Of a stretch of DNA of 64,000 bases, positions 25,192 through 35,483 are shown piece by piece. Source of the DNA: Sulfolobus sp. A20. GTDB lineage: Archaea; Thermoproteota; Thermoprotei_A; Sulfolobales; Sulfolobaceae. The stretch lies in NCBI RefSeq assembly GCF_001719125.1, contig NZ_CP017006.1:1426001-1490000 (forward strand), written 5' to 3'. Position 1 is the stretch's first letter; each line of letters begins with the position of its first letter. The notes beneath the pieces were generated by a model. The model did no database searches, had not been told where the DNA came from, and was given only the letters and a program-made list of their open reading frames with translations. Made by a program: the position numbers and the translations under genes.

Positions 25192-25207
25192 ATATCGATT
25201 TCGATAT
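25192..25207. promoter_or_regulatory. perfect 16-bp palindrome between divergent genes
   Basis: ATATCGA, TT, TCGATAT. It lies between the AT-rich promoter element (about 25211-25221) and the start of the wHTH gene; a likely binding site for that regulator. Confidence 0.6.
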
Positions 25208-25252
25208 CATAATATTTAAACTTTTTGGGGCTAAAGTACTATTATGTAATTA

Positions 25253-25984
25253 ATGAAATTTCACGTTTCCACGGAAGTGAACTTTTACGTTAATAAGGGG
25301 ACTAAGATATGGGGAGAACTCTATATTTTGCCTTATAACCACGAGGACCAAAGGGTAAGTAATTTGGAAATTTCTCTGCCGACATTTTGTAATAAAAGTG
25401 TAAATGAAGATAGATTCAAAAATAATTATCTATCCTTCAAGTGTAATTCCACTGATGATTTCCAGATATATGTAGAGTATAATCTTAATATGGAAGGCTT
25501 ACCAACTTATAATCGAAATCTTGATCTGTTTCTCAACTCCAGTAAGTATGTTGATATAGAAAAGTTTAAAATTGAAATAAAATATTCTACAATAGATGAA
25601 TTAATTGATTCAGTATTTAAAATAATTAACGAAAGAATAAAATATTCTAAGGAAGTTGACATTAAGTCTGCCTCAGCAATTTTTTATAACTTGGGTTATG
25701 GTAAGTGTGTCAATTATAGTCACGTTGCTTTGGGATTTTTTAGAGCACACAAAGTTCCAGCAAGATATGTGGTAGGTATAACGCCGTTCTCTAACACTGA
25801 AGCTCATGCATGGATTGAGATATGGAACGGGGAGAAGTGGATTGGAATAGATCCCACTGCAGGAGTTAAAAACGTTAGATACGTTAAATGGGCTATTGGT
25901 AGAGACGATCATGACGTGAAAAGTAAAATATTTCATACGGAAAAAATTAATATAACTAATTATTTTCACATTAAAAAAATATAG
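25253..25984 (+). CDS. transglutaminase-like (papain-fold) protein
   Basis: This 243-aa protein has the transglutaminase-core triad: Cys in GYGKCVNYSHVALGFF, His in EAHAWIEIWNG and Asp in IGIDPTAG, in the C-terminal half. The N-terminal 110 residues are a beta-rich domain. Such archaeal proteins are usually cysteine peptidases or amidases rather than cross-linkers. No signal peptide, so it is probably cytoplasmic. It is divergent from a small winged-helix regulator, presumably its controller. Stop codon is 4 bases from the convergent alcohol dehydrogenase. Confidence 0.85.
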   Translation: MKFHVSTEVNFYVNKGTKIWGELYILPYNHEDQRVSNLEISLPTFCNKSVNEDRFKNNYLSFKCNSTDDFQIYVEYNLNMEGLPTYNRNLDLFLNSSKYVDIEKFKIEIKYSTIDELIDSVFKIINERIKYSKEVDIKSASAIFYNLGYGKCVNYSHVALGFFRAHKVPARYVVGITPFSNTEAHAWIEIWNGEKWIGIDPTAGVKNVRYVKWAIGRDDHDVKSKIFHTEKINITNYFHIKKI

Positions 25985-25987
25985 GTT

Positions 25988-27031
25988 TTATGGAACTAAA
26001 ACTTGCCTTCCCACTGCTCTGAAATTCTCCAAATTATCTATAGCCTCATTAGCTTCCTCTAATTTCATCGTTCTCGTAACTATAGGCTTAACCTTACCTG
26101 CCTCTGCTAATTTCATTATCCCTAAGAAGTCAGCTTGATTACCCACTAGACTACCTACGAACTGAAATTCACTTAAAGTTATTAATGGAGCGTGATAGTG
26201 CAAATCAGCTCCAAATAAGCCTACCATTATGTATTTACCTTGTTTAGCTAAAGCTCTGGGATATACTGAGAGAGTTTTCTCAGAGTTATTCAAGTCTATT
26301 ATTGCGTCAACTCCTTTTCCTTCAGTTATTCTCCTTATCTCAGCTAAAGGATCTTGACTAGACGCATTTATTACGTAGTCAGCACCAGCTCTCCTAGCTG
26401 CTTCTACAGCCTCATCTCTCACATCTATTCCTATCACCACGGCACCGCTAACGGCTTTAGCTATTTGAACAGCCATGGTTCCTAATCCTCCTCCAGCTCC
26501 AATAATAGCTATTACCTTACTAGGATCTAATGACGCCTTTCTTACTGCCCTATAAGTGGTTATTCCAGAGCAAGTTAGGGGTGTTGCCTCTATTGAATTT
26601 AACCTTTTTAGTTTAAAGAGGTACTTATAATGAGGTACTAAAACGTATTCTGCATAGGCACCATCATAGTTTATTCCTAACCATCTAGGAGTATCACACA
26701 AATGCTCTTCTCCAATTCTACAATAATAGCAACTTCCTTCTCCTTCCCATGGATTTGCGACTACAGTATCTCCTTTGGAATAGCCCACTACTTCATCTCC
26801 TACCTCTTCAACTTTCCCAGCTATTTCATGACCTAATGTTACGGGCAATTTAACTCCTAAATCTTCAACTATTCTTAAATTACCAAATCGTCCTTGTCTC
26901 ATATGAACATCTGAATGACATACCCCTGCAGCTTCCACTTTAATTAGAACTTGTGGTCCTTTAGGTTTTGGAACCTCTATATCTTGTAATTTAAGAGGCT
27001 TTCCTACTTCGACTAATCTCATTGCACGCAT
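25988..27031 (-). CDS. adh: zinc-dependent NAD alcohol dehydrogenase
   Basis: This 347-aa medium-chain dehydrogenase is very close to the well-studied S. solfataricus alcohol dehydrogenase of the same length, as I recall that sequence. Catalytic zinc ligands include Cys38 (GVCHSDVH) and the [12 protein letters not shown] His. The structural zinc lobe is the Cys-rich [16 protein letters not shown]. The Rossmann fold has [16 protein letters not shown]. It interconverts primary alcohols and aldehydes with NAD. Monocistronic, with an AT-rich promoter upstream of 27031. Confidence 0.95.
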   Translation of the reverse strand: MRAMRLVEVGKPLKLQDIEVPKPKGPQVLIKVEAAGVCHSDVHMRQGRFGNLRIVEDLGVKLPVTLGHEIAGKVEEVGDEVVGYSKGDTVVANPWEGEGSCYYCRIGEEHLCDTPRWLGINYDGAYAEYVLVPHYKYLFKLKRLNSIEATPLTCSGITTYRAVRKASLDPSKVIAIIGAGGGLGTMAVQIAKAVSGAVVIGIDVRDEAVEAARRAGADYVINASSQDPLAEIRRITEGKGVDAIIDLNNSEKTLSVYPRALAKQGKYIMVGLFGADLHYHAPLITLSEFQFVGSLVGNQADFLGIMKLAEAGKVKPIVTRTMKLEEANEAIDNLENFRAVGRQVLVP

Positions 27032-27200
27032 AGTCTCGTATAATAATAATCGATAATTATATTGATAAACTTTTTTATGATTTTTTAGCTTAGAACTAAG
27101 GTATCAAAGGATAATTTATATACGGTTAGTTATTTGAAGAGTTAATAGTAATATAAACTATAATACAGAAGAAAAAAGTAACAATTAATAAAAAATAATG

Positions 27201-27845
27201 TTATATTCTTTGATCCGGTGGTAATTCCTCATATTTCTTGAAAACTAAATACCACGCTTTAGCATTTGGTAATTTCATCCTAAGCTCTGCCTCGTCTATG
27301 GTAGTAGCTGTTGGAACTATCACATCTTGACCAGGTTCCCAATCTACCGGTAATGAGACTTTTGCCTTATAATTAACTATTGCCGCCTTAGTAATTCTCA
27401 ACAACTCATCAATCTTCCTTCCATACTCTATGGGATAGTAAGCCATAAATCTAATTATACCTTCTGGGTTCACTAAGAACACTGCCCTTATGGTAACTCC
27501 ACTAGTTTCGTCCACAATATCTAATAGTCTTGCTAATTTCTTATCTGGATCAGCTATCACTGGGAATGGAATTTTAATGCCATACCTTTGTTCTATATCA
27601 CTAAGCCATGCTATGTGAGAATAAATACTATCTACACTCATGCCTACTAGTTCAACGTTCAACTTCTTGAACTCTTCATAAGCCTTAGCAAAACCTACGA
27701 ACTCTGTGGTACAAACAGGAGTAAAGTCTGCTGGATGAGCAAATAGGAATAACCACTTTCCCTTACCGAAAATATCCTTATAGAAATCAATAGGTCCTTT
27801 AGTTGTTAGGACTTGAACATCCGGAAACTTTTGATACAACTTCAT
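27201..27845 (-). CDS. bcp2: 1-Cys peroxiredoxin (Prx6 type)
   Basis: This 214-aa protein has the peroxidatic Cys45 in HPADFTPVCTTE and the long C-terminal domain (VDWEPGQDVIVPTATT) of the archaeal Prx6 group. No second Cys is present, so it is a 1-Cys enzyme needing an outside reductant. It reduces H2O2 and organic peroxides. It closely resembles the S. solfataricus Bcp2-type protein. Separate promoter; the 441 bases upstream are free of genes. Confidence 0.92.
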   Translation of the reverse strand: MKLYQKFPDVQVLTTKGPIDFYKDIFGKGKWLFLFAHPADFTPVCTTEFVGFAKAYEEFKKLNVELVGMSVDSIYSHIAWLSDIEQRYGIKIPFPVIADPDKKLARLLDIVDETSGVTIRAVFLVNPEGIIRFMAYYPIEYGRKIDELLRITKAAIVNYKAKVSLPVDWEPGQDVIVPTATTIDEAELRMKLPNAKAWYLVFKKYEELPPDQRI

Positions 27846-28286
27846 TTCTGCTCATAAAATATTATGTCCCAGACATAAAAAAGGTTGCTTATGAATGCAA
27901 TTATAAAAAGAAACCCTCTTGGGTAAGGTAGTTCAAAACCTTATTCCGCAATCAATGTATAAGCATTATTTAAAAAATCGAAATATCATTTTAGAAAAGT
28001 TTTAAAAAACTGTTTGGCATATACTGACATATAGTTAAAAAGTATTCAGATTTTATTTCCTTCTTACCTTAAAATACTCTTCTTATTTGTAGAAAAGTTA
28101 AACGATTGTATTTAGATTTAAGATATCAAGTATTCATAATCTTTTTTATAAAAGATTACTTTACATTTATATTTCAAAAAATTGGACTAATAACGCTAAA
28201 ATTCGAGAGTCCACAATAACATCAAATTTTAGAGCGAATAATTGTAAATCGATTTATGGAATCTATGAGGTGAATAGGTTACGTAT
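27846..28286. other. 441-base AT-rich intergenic region
   Basis: No reading frame, RNA gene or repeat that I can support. It separates the peroxiredoxin promoter (right next to 27846) from the end of the flavoprotein gene. Confidence 0.5.
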
Positions 28287-29255
28287 TCAGTTAACCAACC
28301 TTATTGCCCTATATAATCCAAATCTCATTGCTAATTCTGCTAATCTTCCCTTAACAAATTTGCCCATGAAGTCACCAAAATATTCTTCCCCTATTTTTGC
28401 AATTATTGCTATTTGTTTATAGGAGAATTTTTCTTCCTGACCCAAAGCGTTAAGCATTGCCCTAGTTCCAGCCTGGACTGCAACTTGAGCAGACATAGGT
28501 ATGAATTTCTTATTATTAGTAGCACAGTCCCCTGCACCATAAACCTCATCATAGTCGATAGATTTCAAATACTCATCTACTATCATCCTGTCATTAACGT
28601 TGGATAATTTCAAATCTGAGATCAATGATGGTCCCTTAAAGCCTATTGAGGAGATTATCAAGTCAGCCTTTATCGTATCCTTATTGGTTTTTACTACATT
28701 CCCATCTATTGAGTCTACCTTAGTATTGAGTAGGATATTAACTCCCATATCTTCTAACTTCATTTTAGCGTATTCTGAGGAATCTTTACTCATGAATCCT
28801 AACAGCTTACTTTGACCTTCAATTAAATACGTCTCCTTATTCATTTCCCTCGCTAGACTAGCCAATTCCACTCCTAACAGTCCTCCTCCTAAAATGACCA
28901 CTCTTCTAGCCTTCAGCATTTTTTCTCTTATTCTCAAGGCATCTTCAACAGTCTCCAATTTTTCGGTATTAGGTAAGAGTCTTTGAGAGTAGCCTAAAGC
29001 TATAATCAACTTGTCATAACTGATCTCTCCCCTATCTGTTATAACCCTTTTATTCTTAAAATCGATATTTCTTACAGTGGCTCTAAAGACTTTCTTATAT
29101 GGAATGATTGCCAGATCTGGATTCCCAGTTTTGACTACGTCAACTAATCTATGGGTTAAGACAAAATAGTCTTTGTTATCTATCATTATAGCATCATTAT
29201 TAGCCTTTAATGCAGATAAGCCTGCAAAACCTCCTCCTAAGATTACAATCCTCAT
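28287..29255 (-). CDS. NDH-2/sulfide:quinone-reductase-like flavoprotein
   Basis: I start at the second ATG (29255), which puts the dinucleotide fold RIVILGGGFAGLSAL at the very N-terminus. The product is about 322 aa. A second Rossmann motif (VVILGGGLLGVELASLA) binds NAD(P)H and EVYGAGDCAT binds FAD. The C-terminal part (YFGDFMGKFVKGRLAELAMRFGLYRAI) is amphipathic and would attach to the membrane face, as in type II NADH dehydrogenases. No redox-active Cys pair is apparent, which favours NADH:quinone oxidoreductase over sulfide:quinone reductase. Confidence 0.8.
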   Translation of the reverse strand: MRIVILGGGFAGLSALKANNDAIMIDNKDYFVLTHRLVDVVKTGNPDLAIIPYKKVFRATVRNIDFKNKRVITDRGEISYDKLIIALGYSQRLLPNTEKLETVEDALRIREKMLKARRVVILGGGLLGVELASLAREMNKETYLIEGQSKLLGFMSKDSSEYAKMKLEDMGVNILLNTKVDSIDGNVVKTNKDTIKADLIISSIGFKGPSLISDLKLSNVNDRMIVDEYLKSIDYDEVYGAGDCATNNKKFIPMSAQVAVQAGTRAMLNALGQEEKFSYKQIAIIAKIGEEYFGDFMGKFVKGRLAELAMRFGLYRAIRLVN

Positions 29256-29286
29256 ATGAATCATCTACGCTTAAAAGCTTTAAAAA

Positions 29287-29736
29287 CTACGTGCTATATT
29301 TCTTATAATATGGTATAATTTCTATAATACCGTTTCTTTTACCATCAGGTAAGTATAGATTATAATAAAATCCGACTTCGATGCCATCGCTCAGTGTTAA
29401 ATAGAATCTTCTCCTCTCTAAATGTTTTTTATCGTCAAAGGAGAGAAGTATGTCGTTTGCTTCTACAACTTCCTTATTTACGGCTTTAGCTAACGTTAAT
29501 ACGTTCTCCACGAATTCATCTTTTAAATCTTGAAACATGTATAACTCAGAATCCCAATAAGATAAGCCATTAATATATAATACTCCATTCATTTCACTTA
29601 CGTATACCATTGGATTGTCTGGAATCTCAAAGTAAAATATGTTACCTCCTACTGGAACTTCGAGGGTCTTCTTTATTACGTTTTTTCTGTTATTTTCACT
29701 TGTCCAAGGTGGAAGTATATAGACTTGTGCCAACAT
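29287..29736 (-). CDS. conserved hypothetical soluble protein
   Basis: The product is 149 aa, mixed alpha/beta with a central acidic helix (DLKDEFVENVLTLAKAVNKEV). It has no signal peptide, membrane segment or known catalytic motif. I do not recognise the family. It lies 31 bases upstream of the flavoprotein on the same strand, so cotranscription is likely. A role in regulating or supporting that dehydrogenase is only a guess. Confidence 0.6.
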   Translation of the reverse strand: MLAQVYILPPWTSENNRKNVIKKTLEVPVGGNIFYFEIPDNPMVYVSEMNGVLYINGLSYWDSELYMFQDLKDEFVENVLTLAKAVNKEVVEANDILLSFDDKKHLERRRFYLTLSDGIEVGFYYNLYLPDGKRNGIIEIIPYYKKYST

Positions 29737-29836
29737 TTTCTATCACATGTTACAGTGCGGTTCTAAAATAAATAAAGAGATAACCTAATCAGTAAGTCTA
29801 ATTAATTGAGTAAATTTCTCTTGCCCTAAAAACAAT

Positions 29837-29878
29837 CTGACGTTCTCCCTAAAGGCAAGGTTTGTCGTTCTTTTATCA
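29837..29878 (-). repeat. TnpB-derived palindromic MITE, copy 14
   Basis: CTGACGTTCTCCC, loop TAAA, GGCAAGGTTTGTCGTTC and intact tip TTTTATCA. Confidence 0.7.
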
Positions 29879-29994
29879 TTTTCAAATTTTTGGAGAATTT
29901 TAAGTAGTCAATAAGTTCTGAGAATACGTTAACTTACTTTAGAGATCCTTTTTGAGAAAGTTTATAGCCATGTATTGCGAGAAAAGTGTTAATA

Positions 29995-31872
29995 ATGAAG
30001 GATAGACTAAGATCGTTGTTTCTGATACTTATCGTTGTTTTAACCTTAACTTTACCTTTAATTTCTAATTCTACAGTTATATTTCCTAAAACGTCAGGAT
30101 TTTATGAATATATTTCAGTTTTAGACTTTTCTTCTCAACCTATTTTAGAAATCTTAACGTCTTATAAAGACACGCTGAATTTAACACTATTAAACCTTAA
30201 TGATTATAGTAACTTTAGCCTCATCATTAAAGGTCCTTTTATAACCTCTACCAAGTTAGAATCAATAAACATTTCTGTCACTACAATCGATAATAGTTAC
30301 ATACTCGTTGTAGTAAAGAATATCACCTATTTTAATCCTTATGTATTATTTTATCCTGTTACATTAAATAATTCTAATGCATATTTTAAGGTTAATTACC
30401 AGATTTATATTCTCAACCCTAACCTAGTGTTAGAAGGAGAGCAAAATATAGAAAATGTATCCATCAATTCGGATATTTCAAATAGCCCTATTATAACGGG
30501 GTGCTACGTAGTATTCATGAACTATAGGATTATAAGAAATATCTCATGGACATATATAGATGGAAATATTACGCTTAGGGCTGCCATACCTATAGTAAAT
30601 GTAACAATATCAGCTAAAAATATATTAACTGGCAAGAAATTAAATATGACTTTAGATAATATAACGCTCTTTCCACGCCAAATAGATATGCTTTATCGTA
30701 ATTATACCATCAATTATGACCTTTTTCAGAGTAATTTATTAGTTCTTCACTACAATAATGAGATTTTTCTTATATCACTGGATTATAATCAAATAAGAGT
30801 AGAAAAATATATTGTATACATAATAGATTTAAGTAATTCAACACATAAGGTTAATTATATTAATTTTAGAGGTTATTTAGACAACAACATAATATATGAT
30901 CAAAATGGAGAGCCTTTCCTCACGTTCTACAATGCATCTAATGTTTCTATATATAGTCTAAATGGAGAAAATATAATTACACTGCCATCTAGACAATTTG
31001 AAGAGCTAGAATCATCATACTTTTCATATATATTATTGCCTCCTCTAACCTTAAATTCAACCCAATTGTCGATCTTAAATCAACTGCAAAAAGCTAATGT
31101 CTCACTATTTAGTAAATTTATTATTTTAGGATATAATATAAGTATAGAAAACATTTCTTTTACTCAACCAACATATGTTTTTCTTTATCACGATAAATAC
31201 TTGATAATTTTAACCCCTTCTCTTTTCTCATTGAAAACGTCGGTTTCACCCATTTTCGCTTCTCCTATACTTCCTGCGACAATTTACAACCCTGAGGTAA
31301 TAATCACATCTAGAAATAATAGCTACACTACGTTAAATGTCTCAACAGTTTTATTCAACTCCAGAAACTATCCTTTGGTATATGTGAGTAACTCAACTGC
31401 ATATGCGTTAATTAATAATGGAATCTTTAAAATACCTAGTTCAATAGATATTTCTAATGGTATTCAGATTATAAATCGAAGTATAAACTATCTTTATTCT
31501 GACAGAAATGTGTATAACTTTTTATATTCTCCATTGATAGGTTACCCTATCTCAACTATTTCACTTTATAGTCAAAATAGTCACGTAATCTTAACTGGAG
31601 ACAACAACGTAATTAATCCTTATAACTTATCCCAGATATTTCACATTCCTAAAGGTTATTACGTAATTGGAATATGGGAAAATGAGATAATTTTATATAA
31701 CAAGGGAAAATTTTACACGTCAACTATTCTTCCACTATCTTCCCTTCCAGAAAATCTAAACAATACAACATTCTCTCATGAAGACTTCCCATTATATTAT
31801 TATATTATTCCTATAACTCTGCTCATTATTACAGCAATTATAATATATAAAATCAAAGATAGAATTTCATAA
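29995..31872 (+). CDS. large cell-surface protein, membrane-anchored
   Basis: I start at the ATG at 29995; a TATA box (TTTATA, 29961-29966) fits a start near there better than the GTG nine bases earlier. The product is about 625 aa, with an N-terminal signal sequence (LFLILIVVLTLTLPLIS) and a single C-terminal membrane helix (YYIIPITLLIITAIIIY) followed by KIKDRIS. The outer 570 residues are beta-rich with dozens of N-glycosylation sequons. No catalytic motif or family recognised. The design is that of a glycosylated surface or adhesion protein. Its neighbours give no functional hint. Confidence 0.7.
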   Translation: MKDRLRSLFLILIVVLTLTLPLISNSTVIFPKTSGFYEYISVLDFSSQPILEILTSYKDTLNLTLLNLNDYSNFSLIIKGPFITSTKLESINISVTTIDNSYILVVVKNITYFNPYVLFYPVTLNNSNAYFKVNYQIYILNPNLVLEGEQNIENVSINSDISNSPIITGCYVVFMNYRIIRNISWTYIDGNITLRAAIPIVNVTISAKNILTGKKLNMTLDNITLFPRQIDMLYRNYTINYDLFQSNLLVLHYNNEIFLISLDYNQIRVEKYIVYIIDLSNSTHKVNYINFRGYLDNNIIYDQNGEPFLTFYNASNVSIYSLNGENIITLPSRQFEELESSYFSYILLPPLTLNSTQLSILNQLQKANVSLFSKFIILGYNISIENISFTQPTYVFLYHDKYLIILTPSLFSLKTSVSPIFASPILPATIYNPEVIITSRNNSYTTLNVSTVLFNSRNYPLVYVSNSTAYALINNGIFKIPSSIDISNGIQIINRSINYLYSDRNVYNFLYSPLIGYPISTISLYSQNSHVILTGDNNVINPYNLSQIFHIPKGYYVIGIWENEIILYNKGKFYTSTILPLSSLPENLNNTTFSHEDFPLYYYIIPITLLIITAIIIYKIKDRIS

Positions 31873-31925
31873 CAATAATATGGTAGTCTTGCAATTTATG
31901 GTAGGGCTGAGTCTTCATTTAATAA

Positions 31926-31962
31926 CTGACTTTCCTCCGCGCCCTAAAGGAAGAGAGCTCCT
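31926..31962 (-). repeat. TnpB-derived palindrome, copy 15
   Basis: CTGACTTTCCTCCGCGCCC, loop TAAA, GGAAGAGAGCTCC; left-end tail lost. Confidence 0.5.
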
Positions 31963-32131
31963 ACAAGGCGTCTCATTGGATGGGTGAAGTGGCTGAAGAC
32001 CTAACTTTTAGTCTACCACTAGATTGATGAAGTATTAAATGCCCATTATTTACGAAGATGATAGACCTATGAATCACTCTAAGGGGAACGTAGTCTTCAT
32101 AGCAAAGAGGAAATCAGAACAAAAAAGTGTT

Positions 32132-32560
32132 TTACCCTAACTTAGAAAGTATCATATTAAGTTTATTTAGAAGATCTAGGACTTCATTATCTCTTATTTC
32201 TTTCATTATCTCTTCAACAAGCTCACGATACAATTTTAGACCTTCCTCATAAATCTCTTTACCCTTTTCGGTTATTTCTATGAGAATCACACGCCTATCC
32301 TCTGAACTTCTTACCCTCCTTACTAGTCCCATGTTCTCTAGCTTATCTACTGAAGAAGTGATAGTAGCTTGCGTGACATAATATCTATTAGCTATATATA
32401 CCATAGGCTTTGGTCCCTCGATAGTTGATCTCAATACTAGAAAATCTAGGTAAGATAGATTTAAGTCCTTTAGCCTTCTGTTTAACTCCCTTTGGATAGC
32501 CCTATGAATTTTGGCTATAGTACTTATAACTTGTAACTTCTCATTTATTGTTACTTGCAT
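32132..32560 (-). CDS. MarR-family transcriptional regulator
   Basis: This 142-aa winged-helix protein has the MarR layout: dimerising N-terminal helices, [15 protein letters not shown], recognition helix [19 protein letters not shown], wing [20 protein letters not shown], and a C-terminal dimer helix. It overlaps the 3' end of the DHA2 exporter gene by 20 bases and is cotranscribed after it. By analogy with Sulfolobus BldR-type regulators it probably senses aromatic compounds and controls this operon. A candidate site is the inverted repeat at 34230-34250. A decayed copy lies at 41.2 kb. Confidence 0.88.
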   Translation of the reverse strand: MQVTINEKLQVISTIAKIHRAIQRELNRRLKDLNLSYLDFLVLRSTIEGPKPMVYIANRYYVTQATITSSVDKLENMGLVRRVRSSEDRRVILIEITEKGKEIYEEGLKLYRELVEEIMKEIRDNEVLDLLNKLNMILSKLG

Positions 32561-34217
32561 TTACCTCACCATCAATAATTTTTACTTTGCCTCTTAAGGC
32601 TGAAGCTATAGCAGCCATGAACGTTAAAATTGAACTTATGTAGAAAGCTTCTCTCAAAGCTAACATGAATGAAGGAGCAATTGCTGTAGGGAACCAAGTG
32701 TGTTGTTCCATAACTGCAATCGCTTGGGCGGGTATTGAAGACGATATTTGAGATGGTAACGAAGATATAATCGTTTTCACTGGATCATAACCTAAGAATG
32801 CAGCAAATAACGCACCGGTTACTGGTATTCTCTGCATATAACTTGCCAACTGAGGGGCTCCCGCTTGTGTTACCGCATTAGCCAACGCTAAGGGCAAAGT
32901 TGAACTTAGAGAGATGATAACTATTGTGAAGAATATCGCTATACTCATAGTTTGTCCAGTGTTTTGTATAGTAGCCCTCATACCAGAGGCTGACCCTCTA
33001 TACTTTGGTGGAACACTATTCATTATTGATGCAGTATTTGGGGAGGCAAACATCCCATTTCCTAATCCCATAAAGAATATTATTAGGGCGAATTCAAAGT
33101 AATTGAAGTCGTATGGCAGAGTAGTTAGTAAAAGAAATCCAACAGCAACAATTATCATGCCTAGTGTTGCTAAAACCCTAGCGCCATACTTATCAGAAAG
33201 CCAACCGCTTATAGGTCCCATTGTAACGAAGCCAATCATCAATGGTATCATGTATATTCCAGCCCAGAAGGGAGTTTCTGCATAGCTATAACCATGTAAT
33301 GGTAACCATATACCTTGAAGGAATATTATTAACATTATTTGCAAACCTCCATAAGCAACTGATCTTAAGAAGCTGGCAAAATTACCAGCTGCAAACATTC
33401 TTACCTTAAATAACTCTAATCTAAACATCGGGAATTTTACCTTAGTCTCAACGTAGATGAAAGAGCCTATTAATGCTAATCCTGCTATTAAAGAGCCTAT
33501 CACAAATGGATTACCCCAACCTAGCTGAGAGCTACCGTATGGTAACAAACCATAAGTTATAGCTACAAGTACTAATATTAGCCCTAATCCAAAAGTAGTA
33601 TTCCCTAGCCAATCTAATCCTTCATTCCTACTAGGCTTGTTTAGCTCTTTCAATTTAGTATAACTCCAAATAGTTCCAGCAATTCCAACTGGTACACTAA
33701 CTAGAAAGACTAGCCTCCAATTTATAACTGAAAGAATTCCACCTAAAATTAGGCCTATTAATGACCCAGCTAAGGCCGCTATTTGATTTATACCTAATGC
33801 CTTTCCTCTCTCGTTAAAGGGAAAAGCATCTGTTATTATAGCTGCACTGTTGGAGAAAAGGAAAGCACCACCTATTCCTTGAATTATTCTAAAAATTATT
33901 AATTCTAGTGCACCTAGGCTGCCAGTGTTGGGAGTGATGGAGAGTAATATGGAACCTACGGTGAATATTAGGAAGCCTAAGTTGTATAGCCTAACCCTGC
34001 CAAAAATGTCTGATAATCTACCAAATGTAACTAGAAGAGTTGCCGTTACTACGTTATATCCCATTAAAATCCATAGTAAGTATTGAAAAGAGGCGAACGG
34101 ATTTATGTTAATACCTCTGAAAATTGCAGGAAGTGAGATTAACGTTATGGTACCATTTATTGAAGCCATTAGAACTCCTATTGTCGTATTACTTAACGCA
34201 ATCCACTTGTACTGCAT
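32541..34217 (-). CDS. DHA2-type multidrug exporter (14-TM MFS)
   Basis: This 558-aa protein has about 14 membrane helices. Motif A is [16 protein letters not shown], followed by the export-type motif [18 protein letters not shown] and the antiporter-like [19 protein letters not shown]. This is the EmrB/QacA drug:proton antiporter branch. The gene is first in an operon with the MarR regulator. A typical drug- or aromatic-induced efflux unit is inferred. Confidence 0.88.
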   Translation of the reverse strand: MQYKWIALSNTTIGVLMASINGTITLISLPAIFRGININPFASFQYLLWILMGYNVVTATLLVTFGRLSDIFGRVRLYNLGFLIFTVGSILLSITPNTGSLGALELIIFRIIQGIGGAFLFSNSAAIITDAFPFNERGKALGINQIAALAGSLIGLILGGILSVINWRLVFLVSVPVGIAGTIWSYTKLKELNKPSRNEGLDWLGNTTFGLGLILVLVAITYGLLPYGSSQLGWGNPFVIGSLIAGLALIGSFIYVETKVKFPMFRLELFKVRMFAAGNFASFLRSVAYGGLQIMLIIFLQGIWLPLHGYSYAETPFWAGIYMIPLMIGFVTMGPISGWLSDKYGARVLATLGMIIVAVGFLLLTTLPYDFNYFEFALIIFFMGLGNGMFASPNTASIMNSVPPKYRGSASGMRATIQNTGQTMSIAIFFTIVIISLSSTLPLALANAVTQAGAPQLASYMQRIPVTGALFAAFLGYDPVKTIISSLPSQISSSIPAQAIAVMEQHTWFPTAIAPSFMLALREAFYISSILTFMAAIASALRGKVKIIDGEVNASNNK

Positions 34218-34571
34218 AATTAAAGACTAAAAGTTTAAGTATTTAACTTTTTTGTTTTAACTGTATTGAGACTTGATTTTTAATGCATTAACTAATTTGT
34301 TAAGGAAATAGTATTACTAATTAGGATTCCTTGATTGACTGGAAAATAATGCACATTTTACTTTTTTAAACCATCTCCATAATACGATCCTTGTTTGTAA
34401 AATATTAAAGCTTAAACTCGAAGTAGGTTCGATTTGGAAAAATTAGTAAGATTAATAAATTATTATTGAAGGGATAGATTTTCCAACATGTATTTGGGCT
34501 TTCTTGTTAAAGGTGGAGTATTGATCAACGTTATAAAATCACTTTAAAAAATAGTTACCTTTTGCCGTAAG
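34218..34571. other. 354-base intergenic region with the exporter promoter
   Basis: Contains the exporter promoter and its inverted repeat near 34217-34260; the remainder is AT-rich and I see nothing else in it. Confidence 0.5.
34230..34250. promoter_or_regulatory. candidate MarR operator
   Basis: Imperfect inverted repeat with arms AAAGTT and AACTTT, 13-33 bases upstream of the exporter start, overlapping the AT-rich promoter. Confidence 0.45.
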
Positions 34572-35393
34572 TTAACTTCTCTTTGCTTGATCTAATAGTA
34601 CTTTCAATACGCTCTTACCTATCTTATCTCCCGTAAATTTTGCTTCAAAATTGTTCATTTCTATCCAACTCTTCAAATCATTATAACCCAGTTTCTTTAT
34701 TGCTTCCTTTATCTCTTGAGAGTATTGTCTAATTTCTATCATCTCTTCATCAAGAAATGTAGCTATCCATAAGTCCAATAGTCTTTCGATCTCTTTTAAA
34801 GGGTCAGGATTATCGTCAACTCTCAGATCTAAATATTTCCCCACAACTAATGGATCAAACTCGTTTTCACTCCCCCTAGGTTTCTTCACAACAATTATGG
34901 AAGCACTCTGTTTACCTCTTCTGTCGCCACCCTTGCTCTCTCCTGCCTTTAACGCCCTTAGTATTTTCTCATAGATTTTTCCCTTACCTTCCGCTTCTCT
35001 TGCCATAGCCTCTAATACTTCTTCACCAGCTAAGATATTTCCCTGAACCGTGAAGTTATCTCCTATTATGTGAGATGCATAAGGGTAACACTCCTTACCA
35101 GTAAAGGCGAAAGAATTACCTTTAGAGTCAACTACACCAACTTGTCTCTTCTCTCTTAAGGGATCAGACGAGATTAAAATGTTAATTACTTCCTTAGCTG
35201 ACTTACCTTCCTCAAGAAGCCTTAGCCCCTTACTTCCATACTCTAAATTAGCTAAAGCTTGCGTAGCTATTGCTCCTACATTAGGCTTTAACCAAGGCAC
35301 GAAAGCTCCAACTGCTAAGAACTTACTTGCTACTCCAATTCCCCATGCCTCTTCATTAGGGTCGTAAATGACTATTGAGAACGTCACAGTCAT
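34572..35393 (-). CDS. DUF1028 Ntn-hydrolase-like protein
   Basis: This 273-aa protein matches DUF1028: TFSIVIYDPNEEAWGIGVAS at the N-terminus, GAIATQALANLEYG, and FTGKECYPYASHIIGDNFTV followed by GNILAG. It also has the conserved GKGGDRRGKQSA-like loop (SKGGDRRGKQSASI). The family has an Ntn-hydrolase-type fold and sits near peptidases or in amino-acid-related loci; the substrate is unknown. It is divergent from the DUF364 gene (90 bases). A broken second copy lies at 41.7-42.0 kb. Confidence 0.85.
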   Translation of the reverse strand: MTVTFSIVIYDPNEEAWGIGVASKFLAVGAFVPWLKPNVGAIATQALANLEYGSKGLRLLEEGKSAKEVINILISSDPLREKRQVGVVDSKGNSFAFTGKECYPYASHIIGDNFTVQGNILAGEEVLEAMAREAEGKGKIYEKILRALKAGESKGGDRRGKQSASIIVVKKPRGSENEFDPLVVGKYLDLRVDDNPDPLKEIERLLDLWIATFLDEEMIEIRQYSQEIKEAIKKLGYNDLKSWIEMNNFEAKFTGDKIGKSVLKVLLDQAKRS

Positions 35394-35483
35394 ATTTCCT
35401 CATAATAGGTTATAAGGGTTACTTGTTGATAGTCAGAAATATTTCGGATTAAGCATATAAGTGCGAATTACTCCTTACAAATT

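Noticed and set aside
31963-32110. Possible C/D-box RNA (TGATGA near 32023, GATGATAG near 32059)
   Set aside because: No matching D and D' boxes at the right spacing.
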